A stretch of 64,000 nucleotides of DNA from contig NZ_LXEI01000001.1 of NCBI RefSeq assembly GCF_001642835.1, forward strand, positions 124,001 through 188,000, read 5' to 3'. This DNA comes from Pseudotamlana agarivorans. Lineage in GTDB: Bacteria > Bacteroidota > Bacteroidia > Flavobacteriales > Flavobacteriaceae. The stretch's first letter is position 1. Each line of letters starts with the position of its first letter. The notes beneath the pieces are model-generated. The model did no database searches and had not been told where the DNA came from. It worked only from the letters and a program-made list of their open reading frames with translations. Positions 26,283 through 35,171 of the stretch are shown one piece after another. The translations under genes and the position numbers were made by a program.

Positions 26283-26657
26283 TCATAACCTATAAACCTG
26301 AAATAAGATATATCGCTTATTCGATACTTTTAGTGGAAGGGTATTTGAAAAGCGTGGTGTCCCTTTTTCAAATGTGATAAATGCTATAAAGGCTTCAAAC
26401 CATGTAGTAAAATCGTATTGAAGACTTGTTTTTTTACGAAGACTATTCTTGTATTCTTCAATTTCAATTTCATCAACTTTTATATCAAGAAGATGTGTTG
26501 ATGAATGTGATTTTGAAAAAAGTTGTGATTCTTTTGAAAAAGTCTTTGAGGTAGATGCACTGGCCTCCTGTTGTCTTACCTCAGCAAACGAGGTACTCTG
26601 ACCAACAAGTAAGAGTGCAAAAAGAAAAATGAAGTATTTAAAAAATGACTTTTTCAT
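26283..26657 (-). CDS. Small secreted protein of unknown function
   Basis: A 124-residue protein with a Sec signal peptide (KKSFFKYFIFLFALLLVGQSTSFA, cleavage about residue 25). The Ser/Thr/Gln-rich mature part ends in a hydrophobic stretch (TTWFEAFIAFITFEKG). I recognise no family. It lies about 120 bases upstream of the efflux operon in the same direction, but with a hairpin between, so co-regulation is uncertain. The signal peptide and separate spacing make it a likely real gene. Confidence 0.6.
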   Translation of the reverse strand: MKKSFFKYFIFLFALLLVGQSTSFAEVRQQEASASTSKTFSKESQLFSKSHSSTHLLDIKVDEIEIEEYKNSLRKKTSLQYDFTTWFEAFIAFITFEKGTPRFSNTLPLKVSNKRYILFQVYRL

Positions 26658-26751
26658 TACAGCGGTTAAAAGTATAGTAACTTAAATGCTTTAACAAGTA
26701 ATTTATATTAAAAATTTATTAAACATACTGTTCTTAGAACTTACCTCTATC

Positions 26752-29253
26752 TTAAAAACTAAATCCAAACGCTCCAGTAATACCAAATTGTCGGGCATTC
26801 GGATTTTTAACTTCATCTAGATAATTGCCTCGGAAATTGAAGTCCAAACGGAAAACTTTAAAAATATTCCCGATACCGAAACTGTATTCATAATAAGGTA
26901 TTTCAGACGGTGCTTGATACACTAATCCTGAAGCATTCAAGTCGATATTATCTTGGGAAATGCTTCCTATAACGGTTCTAAATCCTGCGATGGCTCTTAA
27001 ATTTAATTTTTTAATTAAAGGAATTCTAGAAAATAAGCGGCCGTTAAAATTATGCTCTACATGTACCGAAGTGTACGCATCGGTTACAAATTCATAAAAA
27101 TCAATTTGCGAGAAAGTATTATAAATCGAGAAATAACTCTGATTTCCTGGAATCACACTTAACAGACCGAGTGGTACGGTTCCAAAGGTTTTTCCTGCTT
27201 CAATGGTGGTATAAAGTCTTCCAAAACCACCAACTTGCCAGGGTTGCACATAGCGAAACTGAAGTTTAGTATAATCAAAATTATCATTGTGCCTGCCCTT
27301 CACACCTTTGGTAATTAAAGCAAATATTTGCGCAAAATCGTCGTTCGCAGCTGTACGTTCCACCCCGAATCCCGTCATTTTTCGATTTGGAAAAAAAGAC
27401 ATTAATAATTCGGTTTCATATTGTTTAATTTCAGAAGAAATCCCTGTTGGAGAGTTGGGATCGTAATAATCTAAACTAAAGGTATCTGAAGCTGACTCTA
27501 ATGTTCTGTAACTCCCACCCAATCTCACCGTGAAATTTTTTACAGGTTCAAATTCTAGGGATAAAGTCGATAAATTGATATTAGTAAGTTTATCGTTGGC
27601 TGCTGTTGTAAAAAGCCCAGATGAAGCAAAACTACGCCCTAGCACATCGGTAGAGTTGGTTAAACTCGCCCCTATTTGTTCGATATCCCGACGGTTTCCT
27701 CCCGAAATAATCAAACGCGTTTTTTTGTCTAACAGCACTTTTCCTGAAATACCATACTTAAACTTATCATCTCGAAACCCATAAGCCATAAAGCCTTCAA
27801 TACGCCATAAATCGTTTCGACCAAAATATGTACGACCACCCACACGGGTTCTAAACCCCTCCACTTCGTTATATCCAAACGACGAAAATACAGGTCCATA
27901 ATCTAAAGGCAGGGTATTAAACTCATAATAGCCAGAGGCCAAAACAGTACCTGCACTATATAGATTTTTAAACTTTTTTACCGTTTTTAAGGTATCGAGC
28001 ATTTTGTAAACACCCTTTTCGTCTTTACTCAACTGCTCCATGCGGTTTTCATCCCAAAAGGCATCATCACGATTATAGACATCCTTATCGTAATAGTTCA
28101 CTTCTTTCTCGTAAAATTTCTTGTCCTTTACAATATCGAACTCGTAATTATCGAAGAGCGTTGTACGCTTTCCGTAAAGTCCGCGAGACTTCTCCTTTTT
28201 ACTTGGCGCAAAATCCGACATCATATAATCACGTTTCACTAAGAATAGCGAATCGTTAAGCACTTCAAACTCCTGCTCGATATAAATTTCTTTTACCCAG
28301 TTTATATTAGCACTTTTAGAAGCTTGTAGGTTTATTTCCTTGATGGCATACGTGGTATCGGCTACCCAAAAATCACCTTTAAAAGTGAGTTCATTTTTTC
28401 GCCTTGGGTAGTAAATAATATTATAACACCACTTATTATCAATATAAGCGCTATCGGCTAAAACATAGTTATAGGTATTAATCCCTGTTCTTGACAGCGG
28501 ACTAACAAAACTTTTATCGAAAAATTTCAGGTAATTATCATACACATTGATATCAGCATACAAATCCTTAACAAAATCGATGAGACTCTGGTTATCACTA
28601 AACCCCGAGTTTTTATTCCCTTGAAGAATTTCTTTGTATTTCTTCAATACATTATCACCATATACTTTAGAAGCAGCTTCATTCACAAAAATGGGCAAGT
28701 AGGTTTTCCCAGTTACTTTAGAGGTATCTACCTCCTCGAAAACAAACTCCATACCTTTAAACAATTTGCTTTTTATAAGCGCACTGTCTATGGTATTGAT
28801 ATCAAATTCGAGTTTTTCGTATTTGTTATATTGATACTGATTGAATTGTTTTAGACCGTTACTACGCTTATGCTCCCATATTTTGCGCAGTAAATCGATG
28901 GCGGGATTATTCTTTTTGGGCTGCTTGCCGGATACAATAAAAACTTCGTTTAATTGAGCTGCAGCCTCTACTAGTGTGAATTTTAAATCGTAGTTTATTC
29001 TTTTTTCTAACGGAATTTTTAAAGTTTCATAACCGATAAAAGAAACGGTTACACCAGACCATGTTTCATCAGACTCCAAATAAAAACGACCATCTTCATT
29101 GGTGATGGTTCCTTGAGTAGAACCACTGAAAATAACGTTTGCAAAGGCAATAGGCTCCTTATTTTCATCAAAAACATAACCACTAACTTTGGTTTGCGCA
29201 TACACTGCGCAAAAACATGTAAAAAATAAAGCTAGAAAAAGTCTTATCCTCAT
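26752..29253 (-). CDS. DUF5686 outer-membrane protein with carboxypeptidase-regulatory-like N-domain
   Basis: 833 residues. Signal peptide to about residue 19 (VYAQ), then a CarboxypepD_reg-like beta-sandwich (VSGYVFDENKEPIAFANVIF...GTITNEDGRFYLESDE, about 22-100). A long DUF5686 region follows, ending in alternating beta-strands and a terminal aromatic residue (AFGFSF), as in an outer-membrane barrel. The family is common in Bacteroidota and of unknown function. The start codon stands right at the end of the pdhB terminator T-tract. Confidence 0.88.
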   Translation of the reverse strand: MRIRLFLALFFTCFCAVYAQTKVSGYVFDENKEPIAFANVIFSGSTQGTITNEDGRFYLESDETWSGVTVSFIGYETLKIPLEKRINYDLKFTLVEAAAQLNEVFIVSGKQPKKNNPAIDLLRKIWEHKRSNGLKQFNQYQYNKYEKLEFDINTIDSALIKSKLFKGMEFVFEEVDTSKVTGKTYLPIFVNEAASKVYGDNVLKKYKEILQGNKNSGFSDNQSLIDFVKDLYADINVYDNYLKFFDKSFVSPLSRTGINTYNYVLADSAYIDNKWCYNIIYYPRRKNELTFKGDFWVADTTYAIKEINLQASKSANINWVKEIYIEQEFEVLNDSLFLVKRDYMMSDFAPSKKEKSRGLYGKRTTLFDNYEFDIVKDKKFYEKEVNYYDKDVYNRDDAFWDENRMEQLSKDEKGVYKMLDTLKTVKKFKNLYSAGTVLASGYYEFNTLPLDYGPVFSSFGYNEVEGFRTRVGGRTYFGRNDLWRIEGFMAYGFRDDKFKYGISGKVLLDKKTRLIISGGNRRDIEQIGASLTNSTDVLGRSFASSGLFTTAANDKLTNINLSTLSLEFEPVKNFTVRLGGSYRTLESASDTFSLDYYDPNSPTGISSEIKQYETELLMSFFPNRKMTGFGVERTAANDDFAQIFALITKGVKGRHNDNFDYTKLQFRYVQPWQVGGFGRLYTTIEAGKTFGTVPLGLLSVIPGNQSYFSIYNTFSQIDFYEFVTDAYTSVHVEHNFNGRLFSRIPLIKKLNLRAIAGFRTVIGSISQDNIDLNASGLVYQAPSEIPYYEYSFGIGNIFKVFRLDFNFRGNYLDEVKNPNARQFGITGAFGFSF

Positions 29254-29294
29254 AATAAAAAAAACTTCACCAACATAAAATGTTGATGAAGTTT
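29254..29294 (-). terminator. Terminator of pdhB, abutting the next start codon
   Basis: AAACTTCA-CAACAT pairs with ATGTTG-TGAAGTTT around an AAA loop (29262-29294), with eight Ts on the minus strand. The following ATG at 29253 belongs to the DUF5686 gene. Confidence 0.85.
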
Positions 29295-29317
29295 ATATTA
29301 TTGTAATAAATTACAAT

Positions 29318-30295
29318 TTATTTATACATCACCTTTTTTACCGCTTTGATTACCTCATCTTTGTTAGGTAACCATTCTTCCAATAATACTGGAGAATACG
29401 GTGCAGGTGTATCTGCTGTGTTTATTTTAACAACTGGAGCATCAAGATAATCGAAAGCTTCAGATTGTACTAAGTACGTAATTTCAGTAGCAACACTTCC
29501 AAAAGGCCATGCTTCTTCTAAAACAACTAATCTGTTTGTTTTCTTTACCGACTCTACAATCGCTTTTCTATCCATTGGACGTACCGTACGTAAGTCGATA
29601 ATTTCACAAGAAATACCTTCTTTCTCTAATTCGTCGGCTGCTTTGTAAGCTTCTTTAATGATTTTACCAAAAGACACGATAGTAACATCGGTACCTTCAC
29701 GCTTAATATCGGCAACACCTAAAGGAATGATGTACTCACCTTCTGGCACTTCACCTTTATCACCGTACATCTGCTCACTTTCCATGAAAATAACTGGATC
29801 TTCATCGCGAATAGATGCTTTTAACAAGCCTTTTGCGTCGTATGGGTTTGATGGCACAACTACTTTTAAACCTGGTGTATTTGCAAACCAGTTTTCAAAA
29901 GCTTGAGAGTGCGTCGCTCCTAACTGACCAGCAGAGGCTGTAGGACCACGGAAAACAATCGGACAATTAAACTGTCCACCAGACATTTGTCTGATTTTAG
30001 CCGCGTTATTTATAATTTGATCAATTCCAACTAACGAAAAGTTAAAGGTCATATACTCTACAATAGGTCTGTTTCCAGTCATTGTAGATCCTATAGCAAC
30101 ACCAGCAAAACCAAGCTCTGCAATTGGTGTATCAATAACACGTTTGGCACCAAACTCGTCTAACATGCCTTTAGATGCTTTATAAGCACCATTGTACTCT
30201 GCTACCTCTTCACCCATTAAGTAAACGCTCTCATCTCTGCGCATTTCTTCGCTCATTGCTTCGCAAATAGCTTCTCTAAATTGAATTGTCTTCAT
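29318..30295 (-). CDS. pdhB: Pyruvate dehydrogenase E1 component, beta subunit
   Basis: Beta subunit of the heterotetrameric ThDP-dependent E1 of pyruvate dehydrogenase. The 325 residues show the transketolase pyrimidine-binding domain (REAICEAMSEEMRRDESVYLMGEEVAEYNGAYKASKGML, VRQMSGGQF-like RQMSGGQFNCPIVFRGPTAS) and the transketolase C-terminal domain (VTIVSFGKIIKEAYKAADELEKEG, EEAWPFGSVATEI). No alpha subunit is adjacent, which is common in Flavobacteria. A branched-chain oxo-acid E1 beta is less likely. It has its own promoter and terminator. Confidence 0.92.
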   Translation of the reverse strand: MKTIQFREAICEAMSEEMRRDESVYLMGEEVAEYNGAYKASKGMLDEFGAKRVIDTPIAELGFAGVAIGSTMTGNRPIVEYMTFNFSLVGIDQIINNAAKIRQMSGGQFNCPIVFRGPTASAGQLGATHSQAFENWFANTPGLKVVVPSNPYDAKGLLKASIRDEDPVIFMESEQMYGDKGEVPEGEYIIPLGVADIKREGTDVTIVSFGKIIKEAYKAADELEKEGISCEIIDLRTVRPMDRKAIVESVKKTNRLVVLEEAWPFGSVATEITYLVQSEAFDYLDAPVVKINTADTPAPYSPVLLEEWLPNKDEVIKAVKKVMYK

Positions 30296-30319
30296 TAAAG
30301 TTTATTTTTATTCGAGTAG

Positions 30320-30327
30320 CAAAAATA
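30320..30327 (-). promoter_or_regulatory. Promoter -7 box for pdhB
   Basis: TATTTTTG on the minus strand, a perfect TAnnTTTG match 25 bases before the pdhB ATG. No convincing -33 element was seen. Confidence 0.5.
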
Positions 30328-30713
30328 ATAATTATTGCCCATACTATACCATAAAAAGCATATGTAAAATTCAGGAAAAATTATTTTTAGTAAAAAAACA
30401 GAAATAACTCACAATTAATAGGAATATATGAAAAGGCCAATCCCTTTTATTTTAATTTTAGATTATCCAATTATTAATCCCTTCAAAATTTGTATATCAT
30501 TTTATCAATTCACAAAGTTTAACGGGCTTATTTTACCTATTTACTAGAGTGCCATATCAAATAATCAGAATAAAATAATTAACTTCGTATCCTGAATTTT
30601 TCAGACGATTTTACTTAAAACTTCTTAAGACGATACCTTAAATCACGATTTGTATGATTATACAGATAGTTCGGGTATGACATTGAGATCTAATCATTAT
30701 AAAATTTATACAA
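30328..30713. other. Divergent gap pdhB/etfB, nothing further recognised
   Basis: About 385 AT-rich bases between the pdhB promoter and etfB. No perfect plus-strand -7 box near etfB, no open frame with a plausible start and no strong hairpin could be picked out. Confidence 0.4.
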
Positions 30714-31460
30714 ATGAAAATATTAGTGTGTATAAGTCATGTTCCAGACACTACTTCGAAGATTAACTTCACCGACGACAACACGAAATTTGATTCGACT
30801 GGTGTACAATTTGTAATTAATCCTAATGATGAGTTCGGATTAACCCGTGCCATGTGGTTTAAGGAAAAACAAGGCGCTCAGGTTACCGTAGTGAATGTTG
30901 GTAATGCCGACACCGAGCCTACTTTACGTAAAGCCTTGGCTATTGGTGCCGATGAAGCCATCCGTGTGAACACTACAGCTACCGATGGTTTTTCAGTAGC
31001 TAAACAATTAGCTCATGTGGCTAAAGAAGGTGCTTACGATTTAATTATTGCTGGTAGAGAATCAATCGATTATAACGGTGGCATGGTTCCTGGAATGCTT
31101 GCCGGACTTACCGACGCTAATTTTGTAAACAACTGTATTGGATTAGAAGTTGAGGGTACTTCCGCGAAAGCGATAAGAGAAATAGACGGTGGTAAAGAAA
31201 CTGTTTCTACAGCATTACCTTTAGTTATTGGTAGTCAAAAAGGTTTAGTGGAAGAAAGCGATTTACGCATCCCGAACATGAGAGGTATTATGATGGCCAG
31301 AAAAAAGCCTTTAACTATAGTAGAACCCGTAAGCTCTGAGGCTGAAACTACCTCTGTAGCCTTCGAAAAACCAGCACCAAAAGGCGCGGTAACTTTAGTT
31401 TCCCCAGATAATTTAGACGAATTAGTAAACTTACTTCATAACGAAGCTAAGGTGATATAA
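30714..31460 (+). CDS. etfB: Electron transfer flavoprotein, beta subunit
   Basis: Binds AMP and forms the ETF dimer with EtfA, carrying electrons from acyl-CoA and other dehydrogenases to the quinone pool. The 248 residues begin KILVCISHVPDTTSKINF. The segments VINPNDEFGLTRAM and LIIAGRESIDYNGGMVPGMLA are typical, and LVIGSQKGLVEESDLRIPNMRGIMMARKKPL is the C-terminal ETF-beta signature. A palindromic repeat falls inside the coding sequence at 31159-31172. Confidence 0.95.
   Translation: MKILVCISHVPDTTSKINFTDDNTKFDSTGVQFVINPNDEFGLTRAMWFKEKQGAQVTVVNVGNADTEPTLRKALAIGADEAIRVNTTATDGFSVAKQLAHVAKEGAYDLIIAGRESIDYNGGMVPGMLAGLTDANFVNNCIGLEVEGTSAKAIREIDGGKETVSTALPLVIGSQKGLVEESDLRIPNMRGIMMARKKPLTIVEPVSSEAETTSVAFEKPAPKGAVTLVSPDNLDELVNLLHNEAKVI
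31159..31172. repeat. Palindromic short repeat, copy 2 (inside etfB)
   Basis: CTTCCGCGAAAGCG is the reverse complement of CGCTTTCGCGGAAG and so belongs to the same family as the copies at 10525, 31583 and 32106. It encodes Ser-Ala-Lys-Ala in a surface-like stretch of EtfB. Confidence 0.5.
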
Positions 31461-31582
31461 GTCTCCCCTAGCCTTTCCATGGGAGGGTAAATGATTAGGG
31501 AGATGTTCGTTAAAATACCGAAATTATCATCAGATCCTGAAACAAACTCAGGTAAAAAAACAAAATTCATTAATGAAATTTT

Positions 31583-31596
31583 CGCTTTCGCGGAAA
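31583..31596. repeat. Palindromic short repeat, copy 3 (etfB-etfA gap)
   Basis: CGCTTTCGCGGAAA, flanked by TTTT and TGAAAA so that the imperfect palindrome extends further. It ends 17 bases before the chosen etfA start. Confidence 0.5.
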
Positions 31597-31613
31597 TGAA
31601 AAAAAGTATATTT

Positions 31614-32573
31614 ATGTCCGTTTTAGTATATACAGAATCAGAACAAGGCAAACTAAAAAAGGCTGCTTTCGAAGTGGCATCTTACGCTAAAGCCGTTGCC
31701 GATCAACTAGGAACAAGCGTTACAGCTATTGCTATTAACACTAACGACACTGCCGAACTTGGTAAATATGGTGTCGATAAAGTGCTTCAAGTTAATCAAT
31801 CGGAACTCGATAAATTTACAGCAAAAACTTATGCCGCTATTATTAAGCAAGCTGCAGAAAAAGAGGGCACTAAAGTGGTCGTTCTAAGTTCTAGCGCCGA
31901 CAGCAAGTATTTAGCGCCGTTATTAGCGGTTGGCTTGTCGGCAGGTTACGCTTCAAATGTTGTTGAAGTCCCGTCAAACACCAATCCATTTACAGTAAAA
32001 CGTACAGCGTTTACTAATAAAGCTTTCGAATCCACTCAAATTAATACCGATGTAAAAATAATAGGTGTTTCTAATAATGCCTTCGGATTGGTGGAAAATA
32101 GTGCTAGCGCTTCCGCGGAAGACTTCTCGCCTGAATTACCAAGTGCTGGTGTTACTGTTGAGTCGGTTGATAAAGCGACAGACAAAGTTACTATTGCCGA
32201 TGCTGAAATCGTTGTCTCTGGAGGAAGAGGATTAAAGGGTCCTGAAAACTGGGGTATGATTGAAGAATTAGCCGAAGTTTTAGGTGCTGCAACTGCTTGC
32301 TCGAAACCTGTTTCTGATTTAGGTTGGCGCCCACATGGCGAACACGTTGGACAAACCGGAAAACCTGTTGCTTCTAATCTATATATTGCTATTGGTATCT
32401 CTGGAGCTATTCAGCATTTAGCTGGTGTAAGTGCTTCAAAAACTAAAGTGGTGATTAACACCGATCCTGAAGCACCTTTCTTTAAGGCTGCCGATTACGG
32501 TGTTGTAGGCGATGCCTTTGAAGTGGTTCCTGCCTTAATAGAAAAATTAAAAGCTTTTAAAGCTCAACAATAA
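31614..32573 (+). CDS. etfA: Electron transfer flavoprotein, alpha subunit
   Basis: FAD-binding subunit of ETF. I start at the ATG 31614 (MSVLVYTESEQGK), giving 319 residues. The frame is open from 31491, but the extra 41 residues are unlike any ETF and run through a palindromic repeat. The FAD domain is clear: VSGGRGLKGPENWGMIEELA, ACSKPVSDLGW, GISGAIQHLAGV and INTDPEAPFFKAADYGVVGD. A second repeat copy is embedded at 32106-32122. etfB-etfA form an operon with a 153-base gap. Confidence 0.95.
   Translation: MSVLVYTESEQGKLKKAAFEVASYAKAVADQLGTSVTAIAINTNDTAELGKYGVDKVLQVNQSELDKFTAKTYAAIIKQAAEKEGTKVVVLSSSADSKYLAPLLAVGLSAGYASNVVEVPSNTNPFTVKRTAFTNKAFESTQINTDVKIIGVSNNAFGLVENSASASAEDFSPELPSAGVTVESVDKATDKVTIADAEIVVSGGRGLKGPENWGMIEELAEVLGAATACSKPVSDLGWRPHGEHVGQTGKPVASNLYIAIGISGAIQHLAGVSASKTKVVINTDPEAPFFKAADYGVVGDAFEVVPALIEKLKAFKAQQ
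32106..32122. repeat. Palindromic short repeat, copy 4 (inside etfA)
   Basis: AGCGCTTCCGCGGAAGA, with the perfect palindrome CTTCCGCGGAAG at 32110-32121, identical to the core of copy 1. It encodes Ser-Ala-Ser-Ala-Glu in the linker between the two EtfA domains. Confidence 0.6.
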
Positions 32574-32689
32574 TTTATTTTTTATAAATTGTGTAGTCCT
32601 AAAGAACTGCTTAATTTAGCATTTTATACCAAATGGGTACGCTCGGTTGGTTAAGTTCTAAATTAAGCGGTTCTTTACGTTTTAAATAT

Positions 32690-33313
32690 ATGAGTTTAGT
32701 AAGATTAAATATAAAAGGAATTTCCTATAGCCAAACGCAAAATGGCGCGTACGCATTAATATTAAATGAAGTTGACGGCGACCGCAAACTCCCTATCGTT
32801 ATTGGTGCTTTTGAAGCGCAGTCTATCGCCATTGCTTTAGAAAAAGAAATTAGCCCGCCAAGACCCTTAACACACGATTTATTTAAAAATTTTGCCGACC
32901 GATTTGATGTAGTGGTTAAACAAGTGATTATACACAAACTTGTTGATGGCGTCTTTTATTCTAGCTTAATTTGTGAGCGCGACAAAATTGAAGAAATCAT
33001 AGACGCTAGAACTAGTGATGCTATCGCTTTAGCTCTACGCTTTCAAGCCCCTATTTTCACTTATAAAAACATTCTTGATAAAGCGGGAATCTACTTAAAA
33101 GTAAATCCTAAAAAAGAAGATGAAGACCAAGAAGACAGTGTTATTTTAGATGAACTTGTTGCCAATGAAATGGAACCTAATCCTAATGAGCAACGCGAAA
33201 CCTATAAAGGTAAAACCATAGAGGAGCTTCAAAAATTATTAGAAGAAGCCGTTGCTACAGAGGACTATGAAAAAGCAGCTCATATTCGAGATGAAATTTC
33301 CAAACGTGAGTAA
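32690..33313 (+). CDS. Bifunctional nuclease (BFN/DUF151) domain protein with C-terminal UVR motif
   Basis: 207 residues from the ATG at 32690 (MSLVRLNIKG); the frame is open from 32633 but the first 19 residues look non-native. The BFN domain covers about residues 1-135: SQTQNGAYALILNEVDGDRKLPIVIGAFEAQSIAIALE and SDAIALALRFQAPIFT-type segments. An acidic linker follows. The C-terminal UVR (UvrB/UvrC) motif is ELQKLLEEAVATEDYEKAAHIRDEI. Biochemical function in bacteria is unclear; plant relatives are RNA/DNA nucleases. The nucleoside transporter gene begins 16 bases downstream. Confidence 0.88.
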   Translation: MSLVRLNIKGISYSQTQNGAYALILNEVDGDRKLPIVIGAFEAQSIAIALEKEISPPRPLTHDLFKNFADRFDVVVKQVIIHKLVDGVFYSSLICERDKIEEIIDARTSDAIALALRFQAPIFTYKNILDKAGIYLKVNPKKEDEDQEDSVILDELVANEMEPNPNEQRETYKGKTIEELQKLLEEAVATEDYEKAAHIRDEISKRE

Positions 33314-33329
33314 TCCTTATTTTTAGACT

Positions 33330-34856
33330 ATGAAAAAGTTGTTTTTGTGTATTGTCGCCATCTGTTTATTAACGTCGTCACAAGGGTTTTCCCAAGAAAC
33401 ACAAAACAACATTGTTACTGATTCCGTTCAACAAAGTATTGCTACAGATTCTACGCGTACTCTTGTAGAGCATATCAATGAAGAAATTGGACAAACAAGC
33501 ACCCCCGAAGCCACAGAATCCAGTATAAATAGTGCTATTCATCCAAGTCAAGGTTTTTCCATGAACAGCTTATGGCGTGGTATACTGGGCATGATTTCAC
33601 TTATTGTTATTGCTTTTTTATTCAGCAGTAACCGTAAGGCCATCAATTGGAAAACTGTTGGTATCGGTTTAGCGTTTCAACTAATTATCGCGATTGGTGT
33701 ATTAAAAGTGCCTTTCATTCAAAACATCTTTAAATATCTAGGAAAGGCATTCAATAAAATTCTCACTTTTACAGAAGCTGGTACCGAATTCTTGTTCAAA
33801 TCATTTATATCTGGCACCATTGAAAGTCCGCTTATAAATTTTGCAGTCACCATATTACCAACTATTATCTTCTTTTCAGCCCTAACTTCGGTGTTATTCT
33901 ACCTTGGAGTCATACAAAAAGTGGTAAAAGCTATGGCTTGGTTACTTACCAAATTATTAGGTATTTCGGGAGCAGAAAGCTTAAGTGTTGCAGGTAACAT
34001 CTTTTTAGGTCAAACCGAAGCGCCTTTAATGATAAAAGCTTACTTGGAGAAGATGAATAAATCTGAAATTCTTCTGGTAATGATAGGCGGCATGGCTACC
34101 GTTGCCGGCGGTGTGCTTGCGGCTTATATTCAGTTTTTAGGTGGTGATGATATGCAATTGCGTGAGTTTTTCGCCAAACATCTACTTGCCGCATCGGTTA
34201 TGGCAGCTCCTGGCGCTATAGTTATTTCTAAAATATTATATCCGCAGACCGAAGCCATTGAAACAGATGTCATGGTTTCTAAACAAAAAATTGGCGACAA
34301 TATTTTAGATTCTATCGCGATTGGAACAACCGAAGGTTTTAAGCTTGCAGCCAATGTCGCGGCCATGCTTTTAGTTTTTGTAGCCTTTATTGCCATGATA
34401 AACTATGGCCTTTTAAAAATTGGTAGTATTGGTAATTTTAACTTGTGGGTTAGTGAAAACTCACCATACAACGCCTTGTCTCTTGAAGCCATTTTAGGTA
34501 CTGTTTTCTCTCCACTAATGTGGCTTATTGGGGTTGCTAAAGAAGACATTATGATGATGGGGCAATTGCTAGGCATTAAGTTAGCAGCAAGTGAATTTGT
34601 AGGCTATATACAACTTAGTGAATTAAAAAATACGGCAAACGCGATTCATCTTAATTACGAAAAATCGGTGATTATGGCAACCTATATGCTTTGTGGCTTT
34701 GCAAATTTTGCTTCTATAGGCATCCAAATTGGAGGTATTGGTTCCTTAGCTCCTGGGCAACGTAAAACCCTATCACAATTTGGCATGAAAGCTTTAATTG
34801 GTGGTACTATCGCTTCTTTAATTTCGGCTACTATTGCGGGGATGATTATTGGGTAA
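33330..34856 (+). CDS. Concentrative nucleoside transporter (NupC/CNT family) with N-terminal extension
   Basis: Sodium- or proton-coupled nucleoside uptake carrier. The CNT core starts near residue 80 (MNSLWRGILGMISLIVIAFLFSSNRKAINW). Core motifs are GLAFQLIIAIGVLKVPF, SVAGNIFLGQTEAPLMIKAYLEKM and GGMATVAGGVLAAYIQFLG, then the C-terminal STYMLCGFANFASIGIQIGG-type segment. Ahead of the core is a signal-peptide-like start (KKLFLCIVAICLLTSSQGFSQ) and about 55 Ser/Thr/Glu-rich residues that most CNT carriers lack. It is probably co-transcribed with the BFN gene. Confidence 0.92.
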   Translation: MKKLFLCIVAICLLTSSQGFSQETQNNIVTDSVQQSIATDSTRTLVEHINEEIGQTSTPEATESSINSAIHPSQGFSMNSLWRGILGMISLIVIAFLFSSNRKAINWKTVGIGLAFQLIIAIGVLKVPFIQNIFKYLGKAFNKILTFTEAGTEFLFKSFISGTIESPLINFAVTILPTIIFFSALTSVLFYLGVIQKVVKAMAWLLTKLLGISGAESLSVAGNIFLGQTEAPLMIKAYLEKMNKSEILLVMIGGMATVAGGVLAAYIQFLGGDDMQLREFFAKHLLAASVMAAPGAIVISKILYPQTEAIETDVMVSKQKIGDNILDSIAIGTTEGFKLAANVAAMLLVFVAFIAMINYGLLKIGSIGNFNLWVSENSPYNALSLEAILGTVFSPLMWLIGVAKEDIMMMGQLLGIKLAASEFVGYIQLSELKNTANAIHLNYEKSVIMATYMLCGFANFASIGIQIGGIGSLAPGQRKTLSQFGMKALIGGTIASLISATIAGMIIG

Positions 34857-34859
34857 CAA

Positions 34860-34879
34860 ATTCCTGAGAAAGCAAGAAT
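34860..34879. repeat. Degenerate copy of the ATTCCTGC inverted repeat
   Basis: ATTCCTG, five bases, GCAAGAAT followed by CTCAT. It matches the perfect copy at 35172-35191 with a few changes, so the transporter-thyA gap is bounded by two copies. Confidence 0.4.
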
Positions 34880-35171
34880 CTCATGTTTATCACATAAAAA
34901 AAATCACCATAAATTTGCATTACAGTTTTTCAAACTGAATTTCCTTTCCTATCAAATAAACCTGAAAGATCTAAGTAAATCATCCAAATTGCTTAGTCTA
35001 AAAACAATTTAATTTAACCCTTTACGATTATAGAATTCCATCTAAAAAGCCATGGCGTTAATAACTTTTAACATCTAAGTTTGTTAAAATCTATTCAGAA
35101 TCTTTCAATTTCCTTAAATTCGCCATTGCAGAATTTATTCATTTTTTTACGGAATTTTCACCTTTTAAGAG
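34880..35171. other. Gap before thyA, no gene seen
   Basis: About 290 AT-rich bases between two copies of an inverted repeat. An open frame enters from 35081 into thyA, but its codons look random. No perfect -7 box was found. Confidence 0.4.

Noticed and set aside
31491-31613. Upstream extension of etfA
   Set aside because: The frame is open, but the extra residues are not ETF-like and run through a palindromic repeat; the ATG at 31614 gives a normal EtfA.
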